Made by a program: the position numbers and the translations under genes. Positions 33,290 through 46,200 of a stretch of 64,000 nt of DNA are shown here, piece by piece. Where the stretch lies: positions 13,239,474 through 13,303,473 of the forward strand of contig OY482862.1 of the NCBI GenBank assembly GCA_960531495.1, given 5' to 3'. Every line of letters begins with the position of its first letter. Positions within the stretch are counted from its first letter, which is position 1. The notes under the pieces are model-generated. The model was not told where the DNA came from, searched no databases, and saw only the letters and a program-made list of their open reading frames with translations. This DNA is from Zeus faber (taxonomy: Eukaryota; Chordata; Actinopteri; Zeiformes; Zeidae).

Positions 33290-33585
33290 TTGTCATATTT
33301 GACGAGCTGCTCCTGCAGGAGGTCCTGTAGCAGCGCCGGCGTGGTGGTGACGTCACCAGGCGGATGAGCGTCCGCACCGTGCTGAAGGCGTCGACAGCTC
33401 CGGTAGAATACCCTCGATTTTGCGCTTTCTCTTCTTTTCTTTTTGTACAACCAAAGTACGTCGAAACATAATGATATGAGGATCTGATGTCCGTTCGGCC
33501 GGTCCATTGCGGGCTTTACTTCACTGTTTTGTGGAAGCGTTGGCCACTCGGCGTGGTAGTGGGAGTGACTGGAGTGAACACCAAG
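33290..33585 (+). promoter_or_regulatory. nck2: Candidate nck2 promoter and 5' non-coding exon
   Basis: This CpG-rich island in A/T-rich surroundings ends at a good donor, ACACCAAG|GTAAGAC, after 33585. It contains the perfect palindrome GGTGACGTCACC (33346-33357) with a consensus CRE. The next plus-strand coding exon is nck2 at 55915, which begins with an acceptor. Assignment to nck2 is an inference from strand, splice signals and the absence of another plus-strand gene. Confidence 0.5.
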
Positions 33586-36072
33586 GTAAGACTAAAACAA
33601 AAAACCTAAAAAAAAAACAACTGAGAAGTGAACTGACAAAACACACTGCTTCTCAGCCATGAAGTAGAATCTCACTCAACCCACAGTTTGTTTTTTGTTT
33701 TGTTTGTTTGTTTGTTTGTTTGTTTTTAAGTTTTGGGACCAAAATGGAAGCTTCTCGAGTCTCACTTTCGGACTCATTGTCCACTCGTGTTTTCAGGCGC
33801 TCGGCTGCCCACGCCGCTCCACCCTCCGAGCGGCTCTACTCTTGTACTAACTTCACTTTTTATACCTGTTTTTATACCTGTTATTCTTCATTGACTCAGC
33901 TCGCGGTGTCTTACAGAAAGGATCACACAAACATGTCTGTCAGCTAGTACCACGGATCCGTCATTCTCAACCCTCGTGTCAAGAACCCACGATTTTAGTC
34001 TTAGACGGCGTTTTTATTATTGTGTTATTTGATTTAGTCCAAACCGCCATACCTGTCTGCACTATAGTTCGGGAGTTAGCAGTGGAACTCTGATTTAAAG
34101 TCATTATTATACATTCATCTACAACGTGTTGTTAATGTAATGATGGTGAAGTTTAACCTTTGATCATTTTGCTGGGGACCCCCTGGAACTTCTCTAAGTA
34201 CCCCTGGGAGGGCCCAGACCTTAGTTTGAGAACCTATCTTCATATTATCTATATGTAGAGATGTGATTTTGATTATTTCAAACGACCAGGAATACCACAA
34301 TACTGTATGTCTTTGAAAATAAGCTATGTAGCTGGATTGCAGAGGGAAAACCATGACTTTTCATTCACTTTTGAATTCGAAATATGACACAATTGTCAAT
34401 GGATATTGTCCCTAGGGATGTCGTTTATCACCGTTTCTGATACGGTGCAGGTATGGTGCGGCACCACACCTCTCTTTTCTATCACACCCTCCATAGCGCC
34501 ACGGTTTCTAGGACAAGGTTCGCGTATGACAGGTATGTGGAATGCACACCTATGCTGTGGCATTCAGCTCCACAGAGGCCTGTTGAGTTTCCTCAAGGTA
34601 GTCTTTAGCACACGGGATCAATATATTTCGCACATAAAACCAAGGCCAAATTGCTCTCTTTGGATATCATTTAACGCGAGCAAAGGCATGCATTGCAATA
34701 TTAATTTTTAACTAGTCTATCACAAAGTACACTCCATCCCTTCACATCGACTGTCAGTTTGTACGTTCACCAATCTTGGCCACACCTTTTGCATGGCTGT
34801 CATTGACGTCTTGAGGTACAAAAAAGTCAGTATGTATGAGTTTGAAGCTTTATATCAAACTGCCTCTTCATTGTTGATCATGGATGGCAAAAACTGTCTT
34901 TGGGAACTGCATGGCGCAGTTCGAACTTGCCTTGGGACAATCTGGAGCACTGCATAATTCCAACACTCCCGTTTGGAATTAGTGTCAAAATAATTATTCT
35001 GGGTGCGTGGAAGTCGGAATGTTTCTTTCTGCGATCTGTCCCTGCCTCAGGAAGCTCTAATCTTTCCCGGAGACGGGGAGAAATGCACGTTAGACCGTGC
35101 ACAGATGGACAGTGGGGCGACATGGAGAGATGAAGGGCAGCACTGAGGGAGGTGGAGGAAGGGAGGGAGGCAAAGGCTGTCCTATTGTCATTGTAATTAT
35201 ATCTCTCTAATAATCTGCAATCTGGGGCATGGAAGCCATTAGACTGGCTCAATGAATGCAGTAATGATAGGAAACCTCAATATTATGATCCATGACCTGG
35301 GTCAAGACAGAGGATTTGTGCTGCCATTGAAAAGATGCGGCACAGTGACTGTTAAACAGTCGATTTTTGTCCTTTTGCTTTGTGTTTGTAGAAGCCCTAT
35401 ATCATAATAGTATAGCATCACTTGACAGCAGCCCTTGTGTCCTATGTTTCCTCTGGAGTGTTTTGTAGATGTGGTGTGTTATGATCTTGGGTCCATCCAT
35501 TTCTTTCTTTTTATCCATTGTTTACGGATATTATTTGTTATTTGAGAAATAACACAGTCCGAATAGTGTACAGGAGATCATGACAAATTAATTAACCCAG
35601 TTGAATATCTATTTGTGAGAAATAGGTTTATGAAAGTCAAGAAAATGACTTGTAACATTTCATAGGAAAACACTGAATTGCTATAAAAAGCTTGGTTCCT
35701 ATAAACATTGAAACCACACATTGAAAAGTTTTTCTATACCCTTCAATTTAACCTGAATCAAGTCTGCATCGTGGCACTTTTGTGAAATATTAAAATAACG
35801 CTTAGCTTGTTTGGTTTCAGAGAGATTTTGCATTTTGTGTACCATTATTTTTTTTTTCTTGTATGATTTTTTTCCCCAGTGCTCTTCGATACGGGTTTGT
35901 TGGTATTAAATGATGGTTTCTTCATCTTTCTCTCTCCCGTAACCCACCCCCCATTACCACACCCCACACACAAACACACACACACACAAAAACAACTGAA
36001 CTGACAGTCTGTTGTCTCCTCTGTCTTTGTGCTGCCAATGGGCGCCAGGCCTAATCCTGATCTGGGATGCTG

Positions 36073-36074
<2 letters not shown>

Positions 36075-36157
<83 letters not shown>
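36075..36157 (+). repeat. (TG)n microsatellite, about 82 bp
   Basis: This is a pure TG array. Confidence 0.97.
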
Positions 36158-39100
36158 CCCTTCTGTTCTCTATAGCTGCTTTCACACACGCACTGCAACC
36201 CTGAAATTATTCGGACATTACCCGAGCTGTATATGTGAACGCAAATGTCTGAATCATTTGGACAGGACTTTACCCCTGATATTTCTATTGCATAGCCCAA
36301 TTTAATTCAATGAATCCAGCCATTCACACTAGTCCAGATTTGCAGGTGGCCTAAACCTTTAATAACCACCCTGATCAACACACGAGACTAGGATGATGTA
36401 TTTCCCTATATATTTTTTATTTCATAAACAGAACAATTGTATGTGAACGAAGGCCTACGGCAATCCAGTGCAAATGAATAATCCATCCAGTTACATGTAA
36501 CACTGTGTAAAGCAACAAGTGTAAAAATAAAAAAATAGGATTAACAATTTAAAAAAAATAGGTCAGATAAATGAAGAATAACACATAATTTGAATCCCAT
36601 GGCTTTGTTTTGTAAATTTTCCCCACTTTTTTAAATGTACATAGTTAATCATGAATATTTTATGGTAATAAAAACTTGTATTTATGTAAATTACCTCGCA
36701 TGGCCCACCTGCAGTACCTTCACGGCCCACCAGGGGGGTGAGGCTCAAACTTTGGGGAAAAACTGACATAGACTATAGGTGTGAAAGAGTGAATATGAAA
36801 CCCTCTAAAGGCTCAGACCAAGAGAGTAGTCAGAAGAGGGTTTCTTTGGGGATTGTAGACTCCGCCCCGAAAATACACGCGATGACCGGCGCGTCAGATA
36901 AAAGCGGCCATTAATTCACAAGTGCTCATTAAATAGTAATTACGGCTCAGTGGCTCTCTCACACTATCGCTTAGTGTACATGCCTGGGTTTATGTTACGC
37001 AGCACAAGACTTGTCCAGTGAGATGGAGGGAAATCCAACACCTTCTGAGAGGGAGAGTGAAAACTGTAGAGCTCAGACTTCTCTGCATAAACTTGGGCAC
37101 ATTTATCACTGAGTGGAGACATAGGTGGCCTATTGGTTCAGGAATTAATTTATCCTTATGTTTTTTTTTATCCCCCCATAGGAGAGTTTAGTTAAAACAA
37201 TAACCACATAGGACAGAATCACAGGAGTTTGTTGGACAATCAAACAACCATTGTTTCAAACTTGCTCAGGGTAAAGCATCTTTTTTTGTTTGGTATCTAA
37301 ATTGGCCACTAAACCCTACAGTACGATTTTCAACCTTTTTAATTTGACTTTTTCAAGGAACCATATTTTTAGTTGCTTATGTTGCTTGTAGACATGATTT
37401 ATTTGATGATTTATTATTCTGGAGAGTCTTCCAATGTTTGGACAATGCCAGAAATACTTTTAATACTATTTTCTAATTATGAATGTTATTATATTAAATA
37501 TTGTCCATTGGGGCGGGGGGGTTTGGTTGGTCTTGGTTTCTTCCAGAACCAAGACCACTTAATCTAGTCTCCCGATGAAAGAGTTCTCATCTAAATATTA
37601 TTATACATTAAGTGAACCCAAATCATCATCTTCTATGATCTCTGCTCGTATTTTATAATCTGTTTTTTAAGCTTTAGATTACTTTTATTTATTTTGGACT
37701 TAATAACCGTGAGAAACCACCAGACCACTTGCACACACGCAGCTTCTGTAAATCACAAACTGAGTACAGCGGTTGTTTCATTTATTTATTTTTATTTAAT
37801 TTTTTATTTATCACAGGTTTTTTTTTTGTGTGGGCATTGGCAAGGCCTTCATGCTCTAAATGATTCAATTAAGTGGACAATTTCGCCTTTGGCCCTGCTG
37901 ACACAACAGAGACAGAGCTACTTCTGCAACTACGTGCCCTGACACTTAGCAGAGCCGCCGTTATCGTGTGCAGAACACAAGGGCTTTTTATCTCTTCTGA
38001 ACAGTATGTTATGTTTTCCTAGTCCCTCCTCTGCGGACAACGACACCCGTGTGCATCTCTCCGAGCTTCAGATTAATTAAAACACACCCATGAGATGAGC
38101 AGCAGTGCTTGTAGTTCACAATATAAAAAAATAAAATAAAATCTTCAGGCTCTTCTCTAGTAAGAGCTGCGCAATATTATGTTTGATAAGTCCTTACATT
38201 ATCTGCACTTCGGAGTGTTCCAAGTGCTTGAATGTGTTTCCGTAATGACCTTGCGATTGAAGTTGATGCCTTGTGCTGTAAAATGCCATCTTTCATAGCC
38301 TGTATGATCCAGCAACCGTACTACTAGGGTGCTTTCACATCTACCTCATTTAGTGCACATCAACAGAGCCTTTTTATTAACTTCACGCTGACCTGTTTGA
38401 AAGGTGTGACCACGCACCTGCACTCAGGTCTGCACTCTACATTATAACGCTGCCGCTACCAAGTCATTCGTGTTCCGGTTCAATGTCGTTATGAGCAGAG
38501 TTCTACAATATTCTGCACTAAAAAAGCTGTTATTCAGACCAAGTAAAGGAAATGAAGGCTGTGAATTCTTGGTAAAGGGACTAGTGAATGGGATATGTGA
38601 AGACTACATGAACTAGAGAAAACACAAAACAATTTAGAAACTTTTAAGCCATTCAGCGAGAAGTTGAGGGAGAGGCGATTTGGACGAACTGTGGGACAAT
38701 ATCAGATAAAAGTATAGAAACTACACAAACAATATTATGTGTAAATGAATACAAATCTCAGACCAATTAACAAACACCCAGTGCACACATAATTTGCTTT
38801 ATTTGTGCATGGCCGCCACAGGTTGCCAAGGCCCACGTGAGGCCGGTCACATGGAAAGCCTCTGTTAGTCCACCTCCAATTGTTCAGAACCTTGATTAAA
38901 ACAACATGATGACTAGTGTCTTGCAATGTTCACACTGTTGCAGTTTATAACTTGAGTTGACAATTTTTTTTTAAGAAAACTAAGGCTTAATTGGTTCAGT
39001 AAGAGAGTAAACATAACATGATAGTGATTGATTTGTAATAGTGAAGATTTTGTAAGTATACCTTAACACAGGGAATGGCAAAAAAAAATGTTTGAAATCT

Positions 39101-39785
39101 TCTATACTCTACTGATGCCTTGACTTTGACACAGGTTAGGTTTGGTGTTGCTTTTGTTGGTTATGACTGTTAGTTATTACTGAAGTAACCATGACCGTGA
39201 CCATGGTGATGTGTAACACAACAGCGTTGGCCTCTAGTGTGACATATGGTTGAGGAGAATCACACTGATTTAATAACCTTATTATATAAAAATATTAAAT
39301 TTAATAAACGCTGTAGCCTCGGGTGAGGGAAGGTGCTGACTTGCTGACAACAGGTAAGGTGCGCTCCGATGCCACCCAGCCATAACCGTCATCTAATGTG
39401 GGAACAGACTCCAGGCTTTGACGGGAGCAGAAGAATAGAAGAATATCTGCAGCCCTAATAGGTTTTAAATTTGAGTGTTTAAAATACAGTATACAAACTG
39501 TATTGTTTGACTGGTATTATAGAAGAATATCTGCAGCCCTAATAGGTTTTAAGTTTTATTTTCACAAGGTGCTGCTCCCAAGTGTTTAAAGAATAAAGGG
39601 GCAACATTCCCACCTTGAACAGGCTGCATACTGAACAGAGATGGAATTCAACCGTAACTGAAAACCTTTTTCACGCTGTTATGCCTCATCTGCACGAACA
39701 ACACAAAAAGGTCAAGCTGTCACAATTACAGACGGAGCAAGACGAGACAACACAGACCGGTGTAGTGGCGGCAGCGCACGGTGGG

Positions 39786-40050
39786 TTAGGGCTGGACTAT
39801 ATTGACAAAATGACGACTATGACGATTACCTCAATATCGATATTTTGATGATATTTTGGATATCAGTGCTACTTCTGAAAGCACTGATGATAAGATATTA
39901 CACAAAGAAGTATTTGAGAAACATGAATTAGTAATGTGGATATTATGACCAAGCAGGTAGATGTGTTGATAAGAACAGCCTACGAGGTTCAGAAAATTCC
40001 ATTACTTTACTGTATTGAAAGAAATATTCAACTATATTGCATGATAACCA
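39786..40050 (+). repeat. Degenerate hAT-type MITE
   Basis: It starts TTAGGGCTGGACTATATTG and continues with CAATATCGATATTTTGATGATATTTTGGATAT. The TAGGGCTGG terminus and ATATCG-rich subterminal sequence match the family seen at 2829. The right end is unclear. Confidence 0.55.
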
Positions 40051-41749
40051 AAATCTGTGAACTGTGTCCTGAACAGTGTTGCTGCGGAGGATCCAATTTT
40101 CTCTGCAGCGATCTACCTTCATACAGGAGCACATTGATGAATAGATTCTCTTTAACGTTATCTCTCTTTAACTTTAATGAGTGTCTGTCTGTCGTCATCA
40201 CCCCGTCGTCGACGGCCTTGTCACACGTTCTCCATCTATTTTCTCTTTGAACTACTCACAAATCTAAAAATGTTGTTTAATAAATAGAAAATCATGCAGA
40301 AAATGTAAAATGATATGCTAGCCATGGGAATTTGGCAATGTATGGATTTGTTGTTATTTTGGGACATAATTGACACGTATAATTGGAAGGTAATTACATT
40401 TCTACATTGCAAAATGTAATATATGACACAAAAATAAAATACGTATTTTTAACTGGTTCAAACATACATATTTCAGAAATTGCCTAAAAATTTGTCCCCT
40501 TGCTCCATTTTGTATTTTTGTTATGAGTGCAGTATAATCTGTGAGCCTGCTGCCCAACATTGAGGTTTGGCCTTCCAAAGGATAAAGTTTCGGTAGCCCT
40601 GGTTTCCAACTATTCAATTTCCCTACAATGTATTATTGACGATGATGATGACAGACAATAGGCTAAATAACTAAATGACTGGGGATTGTTCATCTCTGGC
40701 AAACTGTATTGTAATAGCTAATTTATTCTCATTCAAACAACGATCTTCTCCAAAATCTGATAACCCACTTTGGATGATCAGCCCCTGTTGTAGGAGAAAT
40801 TCATGAATACAGAAGCCCTATGTTTTTTACCAGCTCCCAATCTGCTCTTGGTAAATATATTTTTTTTTAAATCGTCCTATTAGGAAGGCAGTAGACTGCC
40901 ATACATCCTAAATTGTGTCGCTATTTACAGTTTCTCTCACACTCTAACTCATGAACTCTAGTGTAGAGCTGCTGCAGGTGAGAATTGCGCTTTATTTATG
41001 AGCTTCATAGCGCAAGGTGCCACAGGGTTCTCTTGAGAATGTGAGGGCGACATACATAGTATGTTGCGTCCCCACAGACACACATACTTACTGCAGGACA
41101 TCTATTTACCCTGCTGGTTATTTTGGCTTGGCAGAGAGCTGCTGGCACTCTGCTGAACATGATGTTTCCCTGAGTGATGTAATCTTCCTTTTGCATATCA
41201 GAACTGTTAATGGGTCCATACCAAATCTCTGCATCCAAATCACTGCATACAGTTGTTTGTTGGGACGCAACAGAATTGTGAAATAAAACATTAAAGAACA
41301 AATAGAGAGATTTTTAAAAACTGAATGCATTTCTCTGTGAAAGCTCTGTTTGAGGCACAGGACAGATTGATCAGGGCAGATTATGGTGACAGCATGCACT
41401 GCCAGCGCTCAGATGGCTCATATGCCACATCTTGTTCAACCACGAGTCGTCCCTCAAAAGATTGAAAGGCCAAAAAATCTCAAGGTTATGAACATGCTTT
41501 AGAGCAGTGGCCTTAATGACCATTAGGCCAGGCGTTAAAGTCCTTAGTTTGGACTCACTTTTGGAATTCTGGCAGTCAACACAAAGGGGCAAGATGAATA
41601 ACAACCTAAATATTAGAGGTGAAAAAGTTTCAAACAAAGATGAAATCAGTACAGCAACAGATGCATCTCATTTAAAGTTATATCTATGTGGCATTGATTG
41701 CATTTCAAATTTAAGAGGAAAAAAAACAGCCCCTGGAGTAGTTTGAGTA

Positions 41750-43272
41750 CCGTATTTTCGCGACTATAAGGCGCATATAAACGTCTTTTTTTTTCCTCAA
41801 AATGTGCGGCGCGCCCTATAGTGCGATGCGCCCTATGTGTGTTGTGGAACATGGAAATCGAGCAGCCGCGAGAGAATTCAAGATTAATGAATCGATGGTT
41901 CGCAAGTGGAGGAAGATGGAAAACGAACTCCGACAGGTGAAGAAGACGCAGCTGAGTTTCCGCGGACATAAGGCGAGGTGGCCAGAGTTGGAGGAAAGAC
42001 TCGAGCGGTGGATCATCGAGCAAAGAACGAGTGGGGCGAGCGTTTCGACGGTCACTGTTCGACTAAAAGCAGTAACGCTAGCGGAAGAAATGAAAATTGA
42101 ACATTTTCAAGGAGGTCCGTCGTGGTGCTTTCGTTTTATGAAACGGTGCCATTTTTCCATCCGGACCAGGACTACAGTAGCGCAGCAACGTCCGGCGGAT
42201 TATAATGAAAAGCTGGCGAGCTTCCACTCCTACTGCAGCAAACACATCGCCGACAAACGCATCCAGCCAAGCCACATCACCAACATGGACGAGGTGCCGC
42301 TCACTTTCGACATCCCGGTGAATCACACGGTGGAGAAGAAGGGGACCAGCACGGTAGCGATACGCACAACGGGGTATGAAAAGGCGTCGTTTACTGTTGT
42401 GCTTGGCTGCCACGCAAATGGACAGAAACTGCCGCCTATGGTGATTTTTAAGAGAAAGACTTTGCCTAAAGAGACTTTTCCAGCTGGAGTCGTTATTAAG
42501 GCAAATGAAAAGGGCTGGATGGATGAGGAGATGATGAAAGAGTGGCTGAGGGAGGTGTATGTAAGGAGACCAGGTGTTTTTTTCCACGCATCACCATCGC
42601 TGTTAATCTGTGACTCCATGCGTGCCCATCTCACAGCCGATGTGAAAAACAAGGTGAAACAAATGAACGCTGTCTTTGCTGTTATTCCGGGAGGTCTGAC
42701 AAAGGAACTTCAACCGCTCGACATCGGTGTGAACCGGCCGTTCAAAGTAAGGCTGCGAGCGGCGTGGGAGCGATGGATGACCGACGGAGACCACAGTTTC
42801 ACGAAAAGTGGAAGGCAGCGCCGGGCAAGTTACGCCACAGTTTGCAGATGGATTGTAGATGCTTGGGCTAACGTGTCTGCTGGCACTGTTGTTCGAGCTT
42901 TCGCAAAAGCCGGCATCATTTCCGAGGAGCCGCACGGCACGGAAAGTGACTCTGACAGCGAAGAAGGGGAAACTGGCATGTCTGATTTAGCGCAGCTGTT
43001 TAATTCAGAAACAGAGGATGATGACTTCGATGGGTTTGATTAATACTTTGTAATAAATACATGAATAAAGCACAAACATACTCAGTTTTGCTCCCGCTCT
43101 ATTTTTAAATACGCAGTAGAGGTATTTAAACGTAGTAGAGGATATGTACCGGTATATAAAACCCGCGCCCTATAATCCGGTGCGCCTTATGTGTGTGTTA
43201 AATACAGTAATGGCACACATAACTGAGACTGCGCCTTTTAGTACGGTGCGCCTTATGGTCGTGAAAATACGG
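41750..43272 (+). mobile_element. pogo-type Tc1/mariner transposon, nearly complete
   Basis: The element of 1523 bp is bounded by TA on both sides (41748-41749 and 43273-43274). Its inverted ends read CCGTATTTTCGCGAC and, from the right, CCGTATTTTCACGAC, followed on both sides by ATAAGGCGCA. Subterminal GCGCCYTAT repeats occur several times near each end. It contains one long transposase ORF. It lies inside the candidate nck2 intron. The good termini and open frame suggest fairly recent activity. Confidence 0.93.
41802..43043 (+). CDS. pogo-family transposase (N-terminally shortened)
   Basis: The open frame is 413 codons with no internal stop. It catalyses cut-and-paste transposition in the family. 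An N-terminal helix-turn-helix is seen only in part (HGNRAAAREFKINESMVRKW, about residues 17-36), followed by a CENP-B-type DNA-binding region (about 55-125; SFRGHKARWPELE, GGPSWCFRFMKR). The DDE domain has Asp163 (NMDEVPLTFD), Asp271 (LLICDSMRAH) and Asp307 (LQPLDIGVNRPFK), with 35 residues between the last two, as in pogo DDxD enzymes. The C-terminus is acidic (ESDSDSEEGE, ETEDDDFDGFD). The first dozen residues are read from subterminal repeat sequence, and the usual FKLKVV-type start of the first helix is absent. An internal deletion at about 41836 probably removed the true N-terminus. Confidence 0.9.
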   Translation: MCGAPYSAMRPMCVVEHGNRAAAREFKINESMVRKWRKMENELRQVKKTQLSFRGHKARWPELEERLERWIIEQRTSGASVSTVTVRLKAVTLAEEMKIEHFQGGPSWCFRFMKRCHFSIRTRTTVAQQRPADYNEKLASFHSYCSKHIADKRIQPSHITNMDEVPLTFDIPVNHTVEKKGTSTVAIRTTGYEKASFTVVLGCHANGQKLPPMVIFKRKTLPKETFPAGVVIKANEKGWMDEEMMKEWLREVYVRRPGVFFHASPSLLICDSMRAHLTADVKNKVKQMNAVFAVIPGGLTKELQPLDIGVNRPFKVRLRAAWERWMTDGDHSFTKSGRQRRASYATVCRWIVDAWANVSAGTVVRAFAKAGIISEEPHGTESDSDSEEGETGMSDLAQLFNSETEDDDFDGFD

Positions 43273-46200
43273 TAGTAATATAAAAGGCATTCATGAAATC
43301 GAATTTGCCATTTTCTCTCTATGCTCCTTCTTTCAGAGGAGATGATGCCATTTCATCCCCCTGTGCCAACTCCACAGGCTGGTCATAGTGAGCCAAGAAA
43401 GATCAGATTTCTCAGAGTTGGCTGTTAAAACACAGGCTGATATGGTATGATACGATATATTAGCAAATATTATGACAGTCATACAGTAGGGCATTTTGCA
43501 TGATCTCCATGTCTGGTGATGTCTGCTCTCGCCTAGGGATGTGATGCACATACAATTCTTGCCAAGAAATACAAGCAGACATGCTCTGGACTGAGTCTAG
43601 CTGTCATCTACACAGCAACAAATTAAATACAGTATGTTCAGGGTGTGAACATTCAAATGAATGTGAAGTGTGCATTCAGATTAAATAAAGTGGAATTTGT
43701 CCACAAATTCCCAAATTTTTTTTTTTTTTTTAATTAAAGGGCCTCTGAGAATATGTTATTCTTTATACAAAATCAATATCAGAAGTGCTTAAAGTAATAA
43801 AGGAGACGTAAAAAGACCTAAGAGCTTTCTGCCAAAACCGACAGGAATGACATATTTGCTTTTATTGGAGCACTTAAATGTTCGTTCCATAGGGAAGGGA
43901 GCGTGTCTTCAGGGGCACTGTTGAAATATACAGTGAGAGAGATTCTCTTCTCTTGGGTCTTTTCCCCGCGCTCTCTTTGTACACAAAATTTACTGTAAGT
44001 TTTTATGCCTTTCTGTGCCGAAGACAGGGCATACACCAATGGAAATCAATACAAGCGGGCGAACACGTTCAGTTTAGGCATTTGTCATTTCCATACAGCC
44101 AACGCAAAAATTTGGGCCCAAGAAGTTGGGCAGGTCCAAAAACAAATATGCAGGGATACTTCTTTACGGGCCTCGGTACAGCAGCCGGTGATCTCTAGGG
44201 AGTCACTAAGCTGCACCTGATCAAAGAGAATAATTCAGGATGGAGGAGACCCAAGGAGTCGAAGCTACAAAGAGAAGGTAAAGCTCAAGCTGGGAGCGAG
44301 TCAACAGTACTTTAGTTTGTTTTACTCCTGCAAGTAGAAAGGCCCAGAGACTAAAGCACTTCACAAAGCTATTCCTGTACTTTGTTCTTTTGCGTGTGGG
44401 ATTCGGCATAAGCTGCCCCCACTTTGCATCATACTTTTTACAGCAACTTCACGCTGCTCTTCCGCAGTCCATTGGCAGTAAACTTTGAGGTAATATTCCT
44501 GCACTGCACATAATAATGTGAGGCTGCCGATCAGAGAATCCTTCTGCAAACTTCACACAGTTAATAAACCTTGTAGTCAATATATCACATGGGTACTAAT
44601 CAGATGAGTGCAGTACAAAAACAAACATGCACACAGGATATATATAGATTGTTTGTTTATCCTCCATCCCATGTTGCCTCATCAAAGAAAAGTTCCAGCC
44701 TCGAAGACTATGATATTGTTACATTTGCATCTCGGTGATGTAAAACACATCCCAGGTCATTTTATTTCCCTGTTTTTGTTCAGTATTTCAGAGGTGATGT
44801 GCTGATTTTGCAACACCAGTCTCAGGGCAGCTTAATATCAGCGGGTATCTTGAACTCTCTAAAGCACAAATTATGGATGTCAGATATTCCGATCAATATC
44901 CAATATTTAATGCACATAGTTGTGTGCAACTATTGAACAGTTTTCTAAATCTGGCAGACATGGAATGCGTTTCAAGTTGCTAAAGAATAAGGTTTGAGCT
45001 GCCATCTTGGTCCTGGTGTTCAATTCACCACCGCTGTGGGTGAAGACGTTGTGAAGAACAATACTAGTAGGTCTCTGGACCTTTTTCCAATGTGTTTATG
45101 TCACATGTTGCCTTCAAAGGTAAAAATAAATTATCTTAAATAGACTGACATGTTCCGTCAATCGGTTTATTTCTGATTAAATAAGACCATACAGGCCAGC
45201 CTTAGGTTTTTCCCCTCTCTCCTCTAAACAATGGCAAACAAACAGTGCTGGGCCTGGAAGCTGTTTTCACTTCATTTGCCCTCCTGCACTTTACAATGAC
45301 TGTTATTTGATGTTGTGCGAGGGGAGAGGGATACCAGCTTGTCACCTAAGGAGGTGAAAATTGAGGCAATTGTCACACTATGCACAGTGCTTGTTTACAA
45401 AGAAAGGATAGAAAAAAAAACAAAGTTCTGGTAATGGCTCGTGAGTCACAGCTGGGGAAAGAAGAGCTTGAGAATAAACTTAACGCAGGGTGTGCACAGA
45501 GACCTTGCGCCTAATGTGTAGAGTGAAGAGAGGTTGCGCAATGTGAAGTGGTGCAGAAGCGCTCAGGGAGGAGTTGAAATGCGAATAAAGTGAAGGACAC
45601 CAAAAATAGAATAAGAGTGAGCTACTCGGGGAAGATGCGAATAGAGAAAAATAGATTTAAGTGAGTTGGAGACAGAGCTGTACATGTTCTTTATGATGAG
45701 TTATACGTTGGCACACAGAAGACTTAATCCTGGAGGTGAAGTCAGGAATAGACAGAATTATAAAAAAAAAAAAAAAAAAAAAATGATGAATTGCCTGTAA
45801 TACTCTGGCTGCAAATCATTTGTTGTTCTGCCGCATGATTAGGGACAACCAGCAGAACAAGCCTCTCAAGTCTCTTTATCATCAAAATATATCAAAGTCT
45901 TGGATGGACCTTTCTTGCTTGTGTATGTGTCACAATGAAAATGTATCACATTTCTATGGTGCTCTCTCTTTGGTGAGATACTTAATAGATACTGGTTAAG
46001 CTTAAGTTACTTTTAAGCAGGCAGAAGTGAGCTCTCTATTTAGCATTCACAGATGGAAGAAATGACTGTCGTGCCATTGGCAATGCTAGAGCGTTTTCCA
46101 TTTTATTTTCCCATAAATTATCCCAATATTTCTTTTCACCTATATTATACCTTCTTATATTTAGTATGCAGAACTGGGAATTGTTATGGCTTATATCACA

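Noticed and set aside
34140-34240. Coding exon suggested by a GC-rich patch (GGGGACCCCCTGGAAC...TTTGAGAACC)
   Set aside because: It resembles a common fish dispersed repeat end and has no open frame with a known domain.
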